From Thermoplasmatota archaeon (lineage in GTDB: Archaea > Thermoplasmatota > E2 > DHVEG-1): a DNA stretch of 64,000 nucleotides. The position numbers were made by a program, and so were the translations under genes. Shown here in pieces: positions 9,415 to 15,337 of this stretch (the stretch's first letter is position 1; every line of letters begins with the position of its first letter). Location of the stretch: positions 1 through 64,000 of the forward strand of contig JAUXAU010000001.1 in the NCBI GenBank assembly GCA_030619765.1. Direction: 5' to 3'. The notes beneath the pieces were generated by a model, which saw nothing but the letters and a program-made list of their open reading frames with translations, ran no database searches and was not told the origin of the DNA.

Positions 9415-9591
9415 TTAGATTACTAATTTTGCAATTAAATTTTTTAATTTCTGCAAACATTTTGGACAGAGTCGAAAGATTATCCCTCCAAAACCGGTAG
9501 AAATAGTGATCTCAAAAACTGTTGTCTCATTGCATTTGCAACTATTACATGATCCAGCTGTAGCCTTAGTAGTTTGATTTAGTTCAACCAT
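9415..9591 (-). CDS. Small Zn-ribbon-like protein (58 aa)
   Basis: MVELNQTTKATAGSCNSCKCNETTVFEITISTGFGGIIFRLCPKCLQKLKNLIAKLVI; AGGAGG RBS. Confidence 0.65.
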   Translation of the reverse strand: MVELNQTTKATAGSCNSCKCNETTVFEITISTGFGGIIFRLCPKCLQKLKNLIAKLVI

Positions 9592-9621
9592 TTGTCTTCC
9601 TCCTAAAAAATATTGTAGTTT

Positions 9622-9684
9622 CCCACTACAGCTTTTTTAAAAAAGCTGTTTCGATCAGCAACCAACTAATCATCTTCAGGTGGG
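9622..9684 (-). ncRNA. Type I hammerhead ribozyme HHR-3 (variant core CUGAAGA+U)
   Basis: RC: CCCAC-CTGAAGA-T-GATTAGT-TGGTT-GCTGATC-GAAA-CAGCTTTTTTAAAAAAGCTG-TA|GTGGG. Confidence 0.82.
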
Positions 9685-10220
9685 CTTTCAATAACTTTAA
9701 TAATTTTTTTCATTTGATCTGCTGAAAGATTTCCATAAATAGCGATGTCACAGAGATTATCAGTGTCTTTACGAAAAGCAATTTTGGTTTCTTCTGCAGA
9801 CTCTCCGTTTCTGGCAAACATGTAATAAAATTGAAAAGGTGCAGTAAGATTGCACTTCACACATCTGTTGAAAATTGACTCTAAATCTGTTACAGTTTCT
9901 TGTCTTGCTTCATCTTTTGCATCTTCTCGAAGTTGATCAATCTTGTTTTTGCTTGCAAGTTCTTTCACCTTTTTTACAACAGAATTCGGCTTTGTGTAAA
10001 ACTTTCTTTTGTATGTTACAAGATCTGTCAACTTGTAGTGCCACCTGCCAGTCAAATGCCACCCATCAAAGATCTCTTCGTATTTGAGATCAAATTCAGA
10101 TCCATCAAACTTGAGTTTTAGAAATCTGCTTTCAGTGATGTCTTTTACTTCAGATACTTCAATTGTGGCATCCTCAAGCACTTTTTTCACTTCAGGAATC
10201 CAGAGTTTTTTAACACTCAT
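9666..10220 (-). CDS. Hypothetical protein
   Basis: MSVKKLWIPEVKK... ending ESPPEDD*; RBS taggaggaac; ORF track extends to 10277. Confidence 0.7.
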   Translation of the reverse strand: MSVKKLWIPEVKKVLEDATIEVSEVKDITESRFLKLKFDGSEFDLKYEEIFDGWHLTGRWHYKLTDLVTYKRKFYTKPNSVVKKVKELASKNKIDQLREDAKDEARQETVTDLESIFNRCVKCNLTAPFQFYYMFARNGESAEETKIAFRKDTDNLCDIAIYGNLSADQMKKIIKVIESPPEDD

Positions 10221-10265
10221 TTTTGTTCCTCCTAAAAAGATTTTTGTAGGTCTCATTTTTAGTTT

Positions 10266-10325
10266 CCTACAAGTCACTTAAAAAGTGACTTTCGATCAAG
10301 TACAACTTGATCCTCATCAGGTAGG
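10266..10325 (-). ncRNA. Type I hammerhead ribozyme HHR-4
   Basis: RC: CCTAC-CTGATGA-G-GATCAAG-TTGTA-CTTGATC-GAAA-GTCACTT-ttt-AAGTGAC-TT|GTAGG. Confidence 0.88.
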
Positions 10326-10505
10326 TATTTCTTCTTTAAACCATAATCTTGCATACTCTTTGGGAATTGCAGTTATACGTCCACCACCATAATCAATTTT
10401 ATATGCTGGGATTCTTTTGCCAATTGTCCCTTTTCCAACAACTTTGCCTCTAAGCATGTTGTCTTCGTCAACAATCCAATCACCTATTTCTATTTTTTCG
10501 TTCAT
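10317..10505 (-). CDS. Hypothetical small protein
   Basis: MNEKIEIGDWIVDEDNMLRGKVVGKG...EEIPT*; stop UGA lies inside HHR-4 core. Confidence 0.7.
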   Translation of the reverse strand: MNEKIEIGDWIVDEDNMLRGKVVGKGTIGKRIPAYKIDYGGGRITAIPKEYARLWFKEEIPT

Positions 10506-10528
10506 TTCTTTCTCCTAGAAATAAAATA

Positions 10529-10572
10529 TAGCCCACCAGGGAATCGAACCCCGGTTGTGCTACCAGCAAGCT
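10529..10572 (-). ncRNA. Truncated tRNA-like element (acceptor-like + D-like + T arm, no anticodon arm)
   Basis: RC: AGCUU-GCUGGUAGC-ACA-ACCGGGG-UUCGAUU-CCCUGGU-GGGCU-A; no complementary full 5' acceptor (AGCCCAC) upstream. Confidence 0.55.
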
Positions 10573-10590
10573 TCAAAACTGGAATACTTT

Positions 10591-10761
10591 TTAGTATTCT
10601 GTGACAAGGCAAAGTTTACCATTCTCGTCACAAGAAAGTTTTTTCCGTTCGATGCCATCTGTATCATAGTCAAATACAAAAACTTTAATGCTGTCTTCAC
10701 TCTTAACTACATTCTGGATAAGACCGTTGGAAACACTGATATGTATTTGTTCTGCACCCAT
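10591..10761 (-). CDS. Small hypothetical protein (56 aa)
   Basis: MGAEQIHISVSNGLIQNVVKSEDSIKVFVFDYDTDGIERKKLSCDENGKLCLVTEY; taggaggtt RBS. Confidence 0.7.
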   Translation of the reverse strand: MGAEQIHISVSNGLIQNVVKSEDSIKVFVFDYDTDGIERKKLSCDENGKLCLVTEY

Positions 10762-10784
10762 TCTAAACCTCCTAAAATAAGATA

Positions 10785-10855
10785 CGTTGGGAGTTGGACT
10801 TGAACCAACACCCTTACGGTTAACAGCCGTATGCTCTACATTGAGCTATCCCAAC
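10785..10855 (-). tRNA. tRNA-Asn(GTT)
   Basis: RC: GTTGGGA TA GCTCAATGTAGAGC A TACGG CTGTTAA CCGTA AGGGT GTTGG TTCAAGT CCAAC TCCCAAC G; full cloverleaf. Confidence 0.92.
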
Positions 10856-11043
10856 TATTCAGCAATTTCTCTTGCCACTCTGATTCTTCTTGCAATCCTT
10901 ATTATTTTTTTGTTGTTGTTTTTTCTCCAGAACTTTTCTTTTGCGGCCTCACGAGATAGTCTCTTGTCTCTTTTAACTCTGCCACCTTCAGTTCTGTCCA
11001 ATTCTTCTTGTGCATCCTCAAATGTGTATTTTTCTATTATCAT
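10855..11043 (-). CDS. Small basic protein
   Basis: ORF MIIEKYTFEDAQEELDRTEGG...; stop codon abuts tRNA-Asn. Confidence 0.55.
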   Translation of the reverse strand: MIIEKYTFEDAQEELDRTEGGRVKRDKRLSREAAKEKFWRKNNNKKIIRIARRIRVAREIAE

Positions 11044-11219
11044 CTTTTTTTTCTTCGAAACTTGCTTTTGTTGTTTCGTTTTCGTACTACAGATGAGAAT
11101 CTTTCTCGTGGATTATCAGATGGGTAGATATAATCCCATACTGATCTATTGCGTGTTGACATAGTTGCTAAAGCTAACATTAGTGATATTGAGCTTTTTC
11201 CAGTTGTTCGTTTATCCAT
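11040..11219 (-). CDS. Small basic protein (59 aa)
   Basis: MDKRTTGKSSISLMLALATMSTRNRSVWDYIYPSDNPRERFSSVVRKRNNKSKFRRKKR; aaggagaaag RBS; ATGA overlap with next gene. Confidence 0.6.
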   Translation of the reverse strand: MDKRTTGKSSISLMLALATMSTRNRSVWDYIYPSDNPRERFSSVVRKRNNKSKFRRKKR

Positions 11220-11251
11220 TTTCTTTCTCCTTAGAATAAATTGATGTGATT

Positions 11252-11416
11252 TTATTTAGTTACAAGACAATCACCATTTGTGTTGTATGAATCAAAAGCA
11301 TGCAAGCACATCTGTGCATCTTTACAATGAGCACAAGTAAAATTTTTAAACTTGAATTTGTGCAATCTTTTGTAAAGAAACCAATTTCCCAAAACAAGCA
11401 TTAGTTTTTGCACCAT
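11252..11416 (-). CDS. Small Cys-containing protein
   Basis: MVQKLMLVLGNWFLYKRLHKFKFKNFTCAHCKDAQMCLHAFDSYNTNGDCLVTK; AGGAGG RBS. Confidence 0.65.
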   Translation of the reverse strand: MVQKLMLVLGNWFLYKRLHKFKFKNFTCAHCKDAQMCLHAFDSYNTNGDCLVTK

Positions 11417-11447
11417 ATCTTTTCCTCCTAAAATAAATTTGTGGTTT

Positions 11448-11507
11448 CCCACGAGCAGCTTTTGAAGCTGCTTTCGACTGATCACCAATCAATCATCTTC
11501 AGGTGGG
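11448..11507 (-). ncRNA. Type I hammerhead ribozyme HHR-5 (variant core CUGAAGA+U)
   Basis: RC: CCCAC-CTGAAGA-T-GATTGAT-TGGTG-ATCAGTC-GAAA-GCAGCTTcaaAAGCTGC-TC|GTGGG. Confidence 0.87.
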
Positions 11508-11650
11508 TTAATCCTTTCAACTTTTTTTCCGTTAGGGTAAACACGAAGGGTTTTTTGTTTGTAGTGGACTATGATTGAATGTGCAACCATAGTTGCGACT
11601 GTGACTGCTGCGTGCAAATCTTTGCATTCGTACAATTTTACTTGTTTCAT
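11489..11650 (-). CDS. Small hypothetical protein (53 aa)
   Basis: MKQVKLYECKDLHAAVTVATMVAHSIIVHYKQKTLRVYPNGKKVERINPPEDD*; C-terminus encoded in HHR-5. Confidence 0.7.
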   Translation of the reverse strand: MKQVKLYECKDLHAAVTVATMVAHSIIVHYKQKTLRVYPNGKKVERINPPEDD

Positions 11651-11928
11651 GTGGATTCCTTTTCTATCTCAGCAAGTAGCAATGCTGCTCTTATTGCTTC
11701 ATCATATTTTAGATGTTGCTGTTGGAAGCATTGTACAGTCCATTCCAACACCTTGCTTGGATCAGCAAGGGAATCGTCAACAGAATTTAAATCTGTCAGA
11801 GCATCTTCAAATTTTCCACGATAGCTTTTAAGTTCAGCAATCTGATTATTCAATTTGTACTCAGTGTTGCCAAACCATTCCCTTGCACAAGTTATAGCAC
11901 GATTCCTTTTTAATTGTTTTAAATCCAT
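11647..11928 (-). CDS. Hypothetical protein
   Basis: ORF; taggaggaagag RBS; ATGA overlap with next gene. Confidence 0.75.
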   Translation of the reverse strand: MDLKQLKRNRAITCAREWFGNTEYKLNNQIAELKSYRGKFEDALTDLNSVDDSLADPSKVLEWTVQCFQQQHLKYDEAIRAALLLAEIEKEST

Positions 11929-11961
11929 TTCTCTTCCTCCTAAAAAATGTTTTTGTAGTTT

Positions 11962-12021
11962 CCTACAACAGCTCTAAAAAGAGCTGTTTCGACTGATCAC
12001 CAATCAGTCTCATCAGGCAGG
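11962..12021 (-). ncRNA. Type I hammerhead ribozyme HHR-6
   Basis: RC: CCTGC-CTGATGA-GACTGAT-TGGTG-ATCAGTC-GAAA-CAGCTCTttttAGAGCTG-TT|GTAGG. Confidence 0.92.
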
Positions 12022-12120
12022 TTAGTGTGTTAACTTCCAGCAGATTGTGTAAACAATCTTCCATCCAGGCAAATTGTGTCGTGCAAAGAATTTTGTTAAT
12101 TTTAATTTCCATCCATACAT
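12022..12120 (-). CDS. Very small protein (32 aa)
   Basis: MYGWKLKLTKFFARHNLPGWKIVYTICWKLTH*; AGGAGG RBS. Confidence 0.5.
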   Translation of the reverse strand: MYGWKLKLTKFFARHNLPGWKIVYTICWKLTH

Positions 12121-12159
12121 GATCTTCCTCCTAAAAAATGTTTTCTGGCTATGCCAGTA

Positions 12160-12202
12160 TAGCCGACAAAGGAATCGAACCTTTGCTAACTACCATACGG
12201 CT
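12160..12202 (-). ncRNA. Truncated tRNA-like element
   Basis: RC: AGCCG-UAUGGUAGUUAGC-AAAGG-UUCGAUU-CCUUU-GU-CGGCU-A; 2 nt after the preceding stop codon; no anticodon arm. Confidence 0.55.
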
Positions 12203-12204
12203 TT

Positions 12205-12600
12205 TTAGAGTTTTTTTATTACTCCATTAAGGTGATCAAGAGCTGCATCAAATTTGTTGAACAGTGAAAGCAATTCAACATCTTCAGGGTGCTCGTTTTT
12301 ACAGTCTTCTAAATCTCCGGCTGCATCTTCTAATCCATCAAGTGCATCTTCAATTGCGCTTTTGACGTGGCTTTTGATTTTTGTGATATTCACTTCATCC
12401 ATTTTCTTTCCTCCTAAAGACTGATTGAGAACAACTTTATATTTGTCCGACACATAATTAATTGTCCAAACTAGACATCCATTCTCATCCTCATCTTCGT
12501 ACACTTCAATAACAGCTCCATACGGATTTACGAAGAAATCAACATCAGCTTCGTTAACTTTCTCTGTTTTTTTATTAATAATACGAAACAACTTTTCCAT
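12205..12600 (-). CDS. Hypothetical protein with likely internal start at 12402
   Basis: 131-aa ORF; internal TTAGGAGGAAAGAAA ATG gives a nested 65-aa product MDEVNITKIKSHVK... Confidence 0.6.
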   Translation of the reverse strand: MEKLFRIINKKTEKVNEADVDFFVNPYGAVIEVYEDEDENGCLVWTINYVSDKYKVVLNQSLGGKKMDEVNITKIKSHVKSAIEDALDGLEDAAGDLEDCKNEHPEDVELLSLFNKFDAALDHLNGVIKKL

Positions 12601-12684
12601 TTTCTTTCCTCCTAAAAATGTTATGCAAGGCTAAACTAGCCATAAAATAGCAGAAAAATATATTTCTGCTATTAAATTGATAGT

Positions 12685-13020
12685 CTATTCACACTTTTTA
12701 TTTTTGAAAACAGGTTTGAACTCTACGTGTTCTGCTATGATAACAACATGTTCTCCATTGAACATTCTTTCTGTTGTTAACCTGCCAACCACCCGGACAC
12801 CTTTACCGTCTGTTAAATGTTCTGCACAACTTTTAGCAATTTTTCCCTTTGTCAGAATTTTAAAAAGATGACTTTCTTTTTTGTACTCATTGTCAGCTTT
12901 AAAAAACCTGACTGATTTGATAGTGAATCTGACAGTGAATTCACCAACAGGTTTTGTTTCTGCAGACTCCACTTCACCCTGTAGAGTTCCTTCTAACAGT
13001 ACGGAATTTAAATTATTCAT
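12685..13020 (-). CDS. ssb: Single-stranded DNA-binding protein (SSB, OB fold)
   Basis: MNNLNSVLLEGTLQGEVESAETKPVGEFTVRFTIKSVRFF...GVRVVGRLTTERMFNGEHVVIIAEHVEF. Confidence 0.75.
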   Translation of the reverse strand: MNNLNSVLLEGTLQGEVESAETKPVGEFTVRFTIKSVRFFKADNEYKKESHLFKILTKGKIAKSCAEHLTDGKGVRVVGRLTTERMFNGEHVVIIAEHVEFKPVFKNKKCE

Positions 13021-13056
13021 ATCTTCCTCCTAGAAAAAATTTGTAGATTTTAGTTT

Positions 13057-13117
13057 CCTACGAGCACCTTATAAAAGATGCTTTCGCTTAGTAACTGACT
13101 AAGCTCATTCAGGTAGG
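13057..13117 (-). ncRNA. Hammerhead-like ribozyme HHR-7 (core CUGAAUGA, 1-nt insertion)
   Basis: RC: CCTAC-CTGA(A)TGA-GCTTAGT-CAGTT-ACTAAGC-GAAA-GCATCTT-ttat-AAGGTGC-TC|GTAGG. Confidence 0.75.
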
Positions 13118-13131
13118 GTCTTACCATTGAT

Positions 13132-13521
13132 TCATTTTTTCAACATTTTGATGTACTCGGATGTCAAACATTTTGCAACTAATCTATCCTGCAATGCTGT
13201 TAGATATTTTAGGCCACCTCGATGAAATGTTTTGGCTTCCTTATTGTTAGTTGCCAGTTCCATTTCTGTTTTTGCTGTGTCTATCAACTCTTTTAGATAG
13301 ATCAATTCATTTGATTTTTCTACATGTTCATTTCTTGGAGATTCACACTTCATGAAGTCTGTTGGATCATGTAGACTCAAAGTTTGCCCGCATCCAGGGC
13401 ACTTGATTGTTTTAGGAATCTTTTCAGCATCTATATCCACTCGTAGATCGCAACAACAACGACATTTCTCGTTTCTACAAATTGCCGATAACATGATGAT
13501 TCGTTTTCTTTTGCCCATCAT
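13132..13521 (-). CDS. Zn-ribbon protein
   Basis: CRNEKCRCCCDLRVDIDAEKIPKTIKCPGCGQTLSL. Confidence 0.7.
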   Translation of the reverse strand: MMGKRKRIIMLSAICRNEKCRCCCDLRVDIDAEKIPKTIKCPGCGQTLSLHDPTDFMKCESPRNEHVEKSNELIYLKELIDTAKTEMELATNNKEAKTFHRGGLKYLTALQDRLVAKCLTSEYIKMLKK

Positions 13522-13721
13522 TTCACCTCCAATGGATTATCACATCCCATCAAATCACTTGCTTCTGCAATGACTTCGTGGAAAGCTTCGTTTGGTGTAA
13601 GACAACTATCAAATGCTGTCTGGTAACCATAATCCGGTAAGTCGTCAATTGAGCAGCCAATTCGTTTCTGACAGATCTTATCGATTGCATCTTTCCAGTG
13701 TTCAAATTCTCTATCGTCCAT
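13518..13721 (-). CDS. DUF5419-like small protein
   Basis: FEHWKDAIDKICQKRIGCSIDDLPDYGYQTAFDSCLTPNEAFHEVI. Confidence 0.65.
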   Translation of the reverse strand: MDDREFEHWKDAIDKICQKRIGCSIDDLPDYGYQTAFDSCLTPNEAFHEVIAEASDLMGCDNPLEVK

Positions 13722-13752
13722 TTTTCTTCCTCCTAAAAAATTTTTGTAGTTT

Positions 13753-13812
13753 CCTACAAGCGATCATTTTTGATCGCTTTCGTTCAATGACTAATTGAAC
13801 TCATCAGGTAGG
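13753..13812 (-). ncRNA. Type I hammerhead ribozyme HHR-8
   Basis: RC: CCTAC-CTGATGA-GTTCAAT-TAGTC-ATTGAAC-GAAA-GCGATCA-aaaa-TGATCGC-TT|GTAGG. Confidence 0.93.
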
Positions 13813-14133
13813 ATCTTCGTCAAGATCAAGAAGTTTTTCAGCACATCTTTTTGCGTTCATTCCATTGATGTATGCTGTGTGATAATCAAAAGGTCCAGAA
13901 CCATCAGCTACTAGTTTTGCCATTTCTTTAATGACCTTTTCTTTCCAGTCATCAAAATCGTCTGTTGCTAACATGTTTAACATGTTTTTATATTCGGGAT
14001 GTGATTCTTTTGTGATAGTACAAATCTCCACTTTGTTGTAAATCTTTAACATCCTGTCAAACATCTTTTCGTTAGCCTCCACTTTGATCATTAGAGTTTT
14101 GCCATCTGCAAGAAATCCTAAAATTGCTTTCAT
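13804..14133 (-). CDS. DUF5419-like protein
   Basis: MKAILGFLADGKTLMIKVE...DDWKEKVIKEMAKLVADGSGPFDYHTAYINGMNAKRCAEKLLDLDEDPT*; stop UGA inside HHR-8 core. Confidence 0.65.
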   Translation of the reverse strand: MKAILGFLADGKTLMIKVEANEKMFDRMLKIYNKVEICTITKESHPEYKNMLNMLATDDFDDWKEKVIKEMAKLVADGSGPFDYHTAYINGMNAKRCAEKLLDLDEDPT

Positions 14134-14164
14134 TTGTTTTCCTCCTAGAAAAAATTTGTGGTTT

Positions 14165-14227
14165 CCCACAATGCCCTGATTTTTTCAAGGCATTTCGAAC
14201 AGTTACCGACTGCTCTCATCAGGTAGG
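14165..14227 (-). ncRNA. Type I hammerhead ribozyme HHR-9
   Basis: RC: CCTAC-CTGATGA-GAGCAGT-CGGTA-ACTGTTC-GAAA-TGCCTTGA-aaaaaa-TCAGGGCA-TT|GTGGG. Confidence 0.9.
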
Positions 14228-14228
14228 A

Positions 14229-14615
14229 TTAGATAAAGGGGATTGCAATGTCTTTTTTTGCCAGATCAGCAACTTTTTCTGCTGCATCAACCGCTGCTTT
14301 ATTGCGTAGATCGTAGGCAGCCCCTTTGTAGATTCCGAACATTACTAACAAGGCTCTTATTACAGAAGCCTGAAGTGTTCGGTGCTGACCTGCAAGTTCT
14401 ACGGCCAGAACTTTACCAACTATTGCAGGACTGTTACCATTGACTGCATCAGCTATGGTTCTCATAGCTCCCCGAATCGCATCAAAGTCTTTTCGTTCTT
14501 GACGAAGAACATCAACATTGTCACCTCTTTCTGGCATCTTGTGCGCACACATTTTTGCGGCTTCTTTAAACTCAGGTGAAAACTTGTAGCGATTCCATTC
14601 TTCTTCATTATTCAT
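14229..14615 (-). CDS. Hypothetical protein
   Basis: ORF; taggaggaagc RBS. Confidence 0.75.
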   Translation of the reverse strand: MNNEEEWNRYKFSPEFKEAAKMCAHKMPERGDNVDVLRQERKDFDAIRGAMRTIADAVNGNSPAIVGKVLAVELAGQHRTLQASVIRALLVMFGIYKGAAYDLRNKAAVDAAEKVADLAKKDIAIPFI

Positions 14616-14646
14616 TTGTGCTTCCTCCTAAGAAAATTTGTAGTTT

Positions 14647-14704
14647 CCTACTATCCCTGTTTCCAGGGATTTCACTTGTTTACTAAACAAGATCATCAGG
14701 TAGG
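14647..14704 (-). ncRNA. Type I hammerhead ribozyme HHR-10
   Basis: RC: CCTAC-CTGATGA-T-CTTGTT-TAGTA-AACAAG-T-GAAA-TCCCTG-gaaa-CAGGGA-TA|GTAGG. Confidence 0.9.
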
Positions 14705-14705
14705 A

Positions 14706-14918
14706 TTATCTGTAAGTTGCAACTCCTGTATATCGACAAAATTCTTCTTCTGCCATCTGTTCTATTCTGTTGGCAAGTCGTTCACTCTTTAAAGTTCTTA
14801 AGCCATTTTTCTGTTTTCCAATTCGATGAGCCTGAGCTGTTGATTCTTTTGTTTTTCTAACATCAGCTCTGGAAATTCTTATTCCTGATCTTCTATAAAA
14901 TAATCTTCGTTTTCTCAT
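14706..14918 (-). CDS. Small basic protein
   Basis: ORF; taggaggaagc RBS. Confidence 0.6.
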   Translation of the reverse strand: MRKRRLFYRRSGIRISRADVRKTKESTAQAHRIGKQKNGLRTLKSERLANRIEQMAEEEFCRYTGVATYR

Positions 14919-14930
14919 TTGTGCTTCCTC

Positions 14931-15041
14931 CTAGTATAATAAAGAAAATAAAAATGTGATTCCAAACAGAATTGTTATCATGCCGGTTGACACAATAAAT
15001 CCAATGACTCCTGCAAAAAACCCTTTTACAAAAGTTGTCAT
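14931..15041 (-). CDS. Small membrane peptide (36 aa)
   Basis: MTTFVKGFFAGVIGFIVSTGMITILFGITFLFSLLY; ggaggaag RBS. Confidence 0.55.
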   Translation of the reverse strand: MTTFVKGFFAGVIGFIVSTGMITILFGITFLFSLLY

Positions 15042-15090
15042 TTTTCTTCCTCCAAAGAAATTTTTGACTTGTACAACTTTTTTAATATAT

Positions 15091-15161
15091 CTCCGGAAAA
15101 AGGATTCGAACCTTTACAACAAATTCCAAAAATTTGTGTGCTGCCATTACACTATTCCGAA
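15091..15161 (-). tRNA. tRNA-Gln(TTG)
   Basis: RC: TTCGGAATAGTGTAATGGCAGCACACAAATTTTTGGAATTTGTTGTAAAGGTTCGAATCCTTTTTCCGGAG; loop TTTTGGA. Confidence 0.9.
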
Positions 15162-15195
15162 GAAGGAGGAGGAATTTCAAATCGGTTCCTCTCGA

Positions 15196-15337
15196 TTCAG
15201 ATCAAACAGCCCTGCATCACGTACGGACTAAAATGTCCAAGGAAACATTAATGCACATTTTATCTGAACCTACATCCCTTCATAACTTACAACTACTTCT
15301 CGTACGGCCCAAAATGGCCAAGGAATTAGTTGTGAGT
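15196..15337 (-). ncRNA. Tandem pair of related structured RNA elements in the leader of the minus-strand cluster (strand assumed)
   Basis: Copies 15196-15268 and 15285-15337 share CCTTGGRC-ATTTTR-GYCCGTACG; inner stem GGCC/GGCC vs GGAC/GUCC and outer stems differ but stay paired. Confidence 0.6.

Noticed and set aside
10529-10761. Full-length tRNA at 10529 (anticodon arm sought in CCAGUUUUGAAGCUUGCUGG)
   Set aside because: No 5' acceptor strand complementary to GUGGGCU was found and the putative anticodon loop is too large; better described as truncated tRNA-like.
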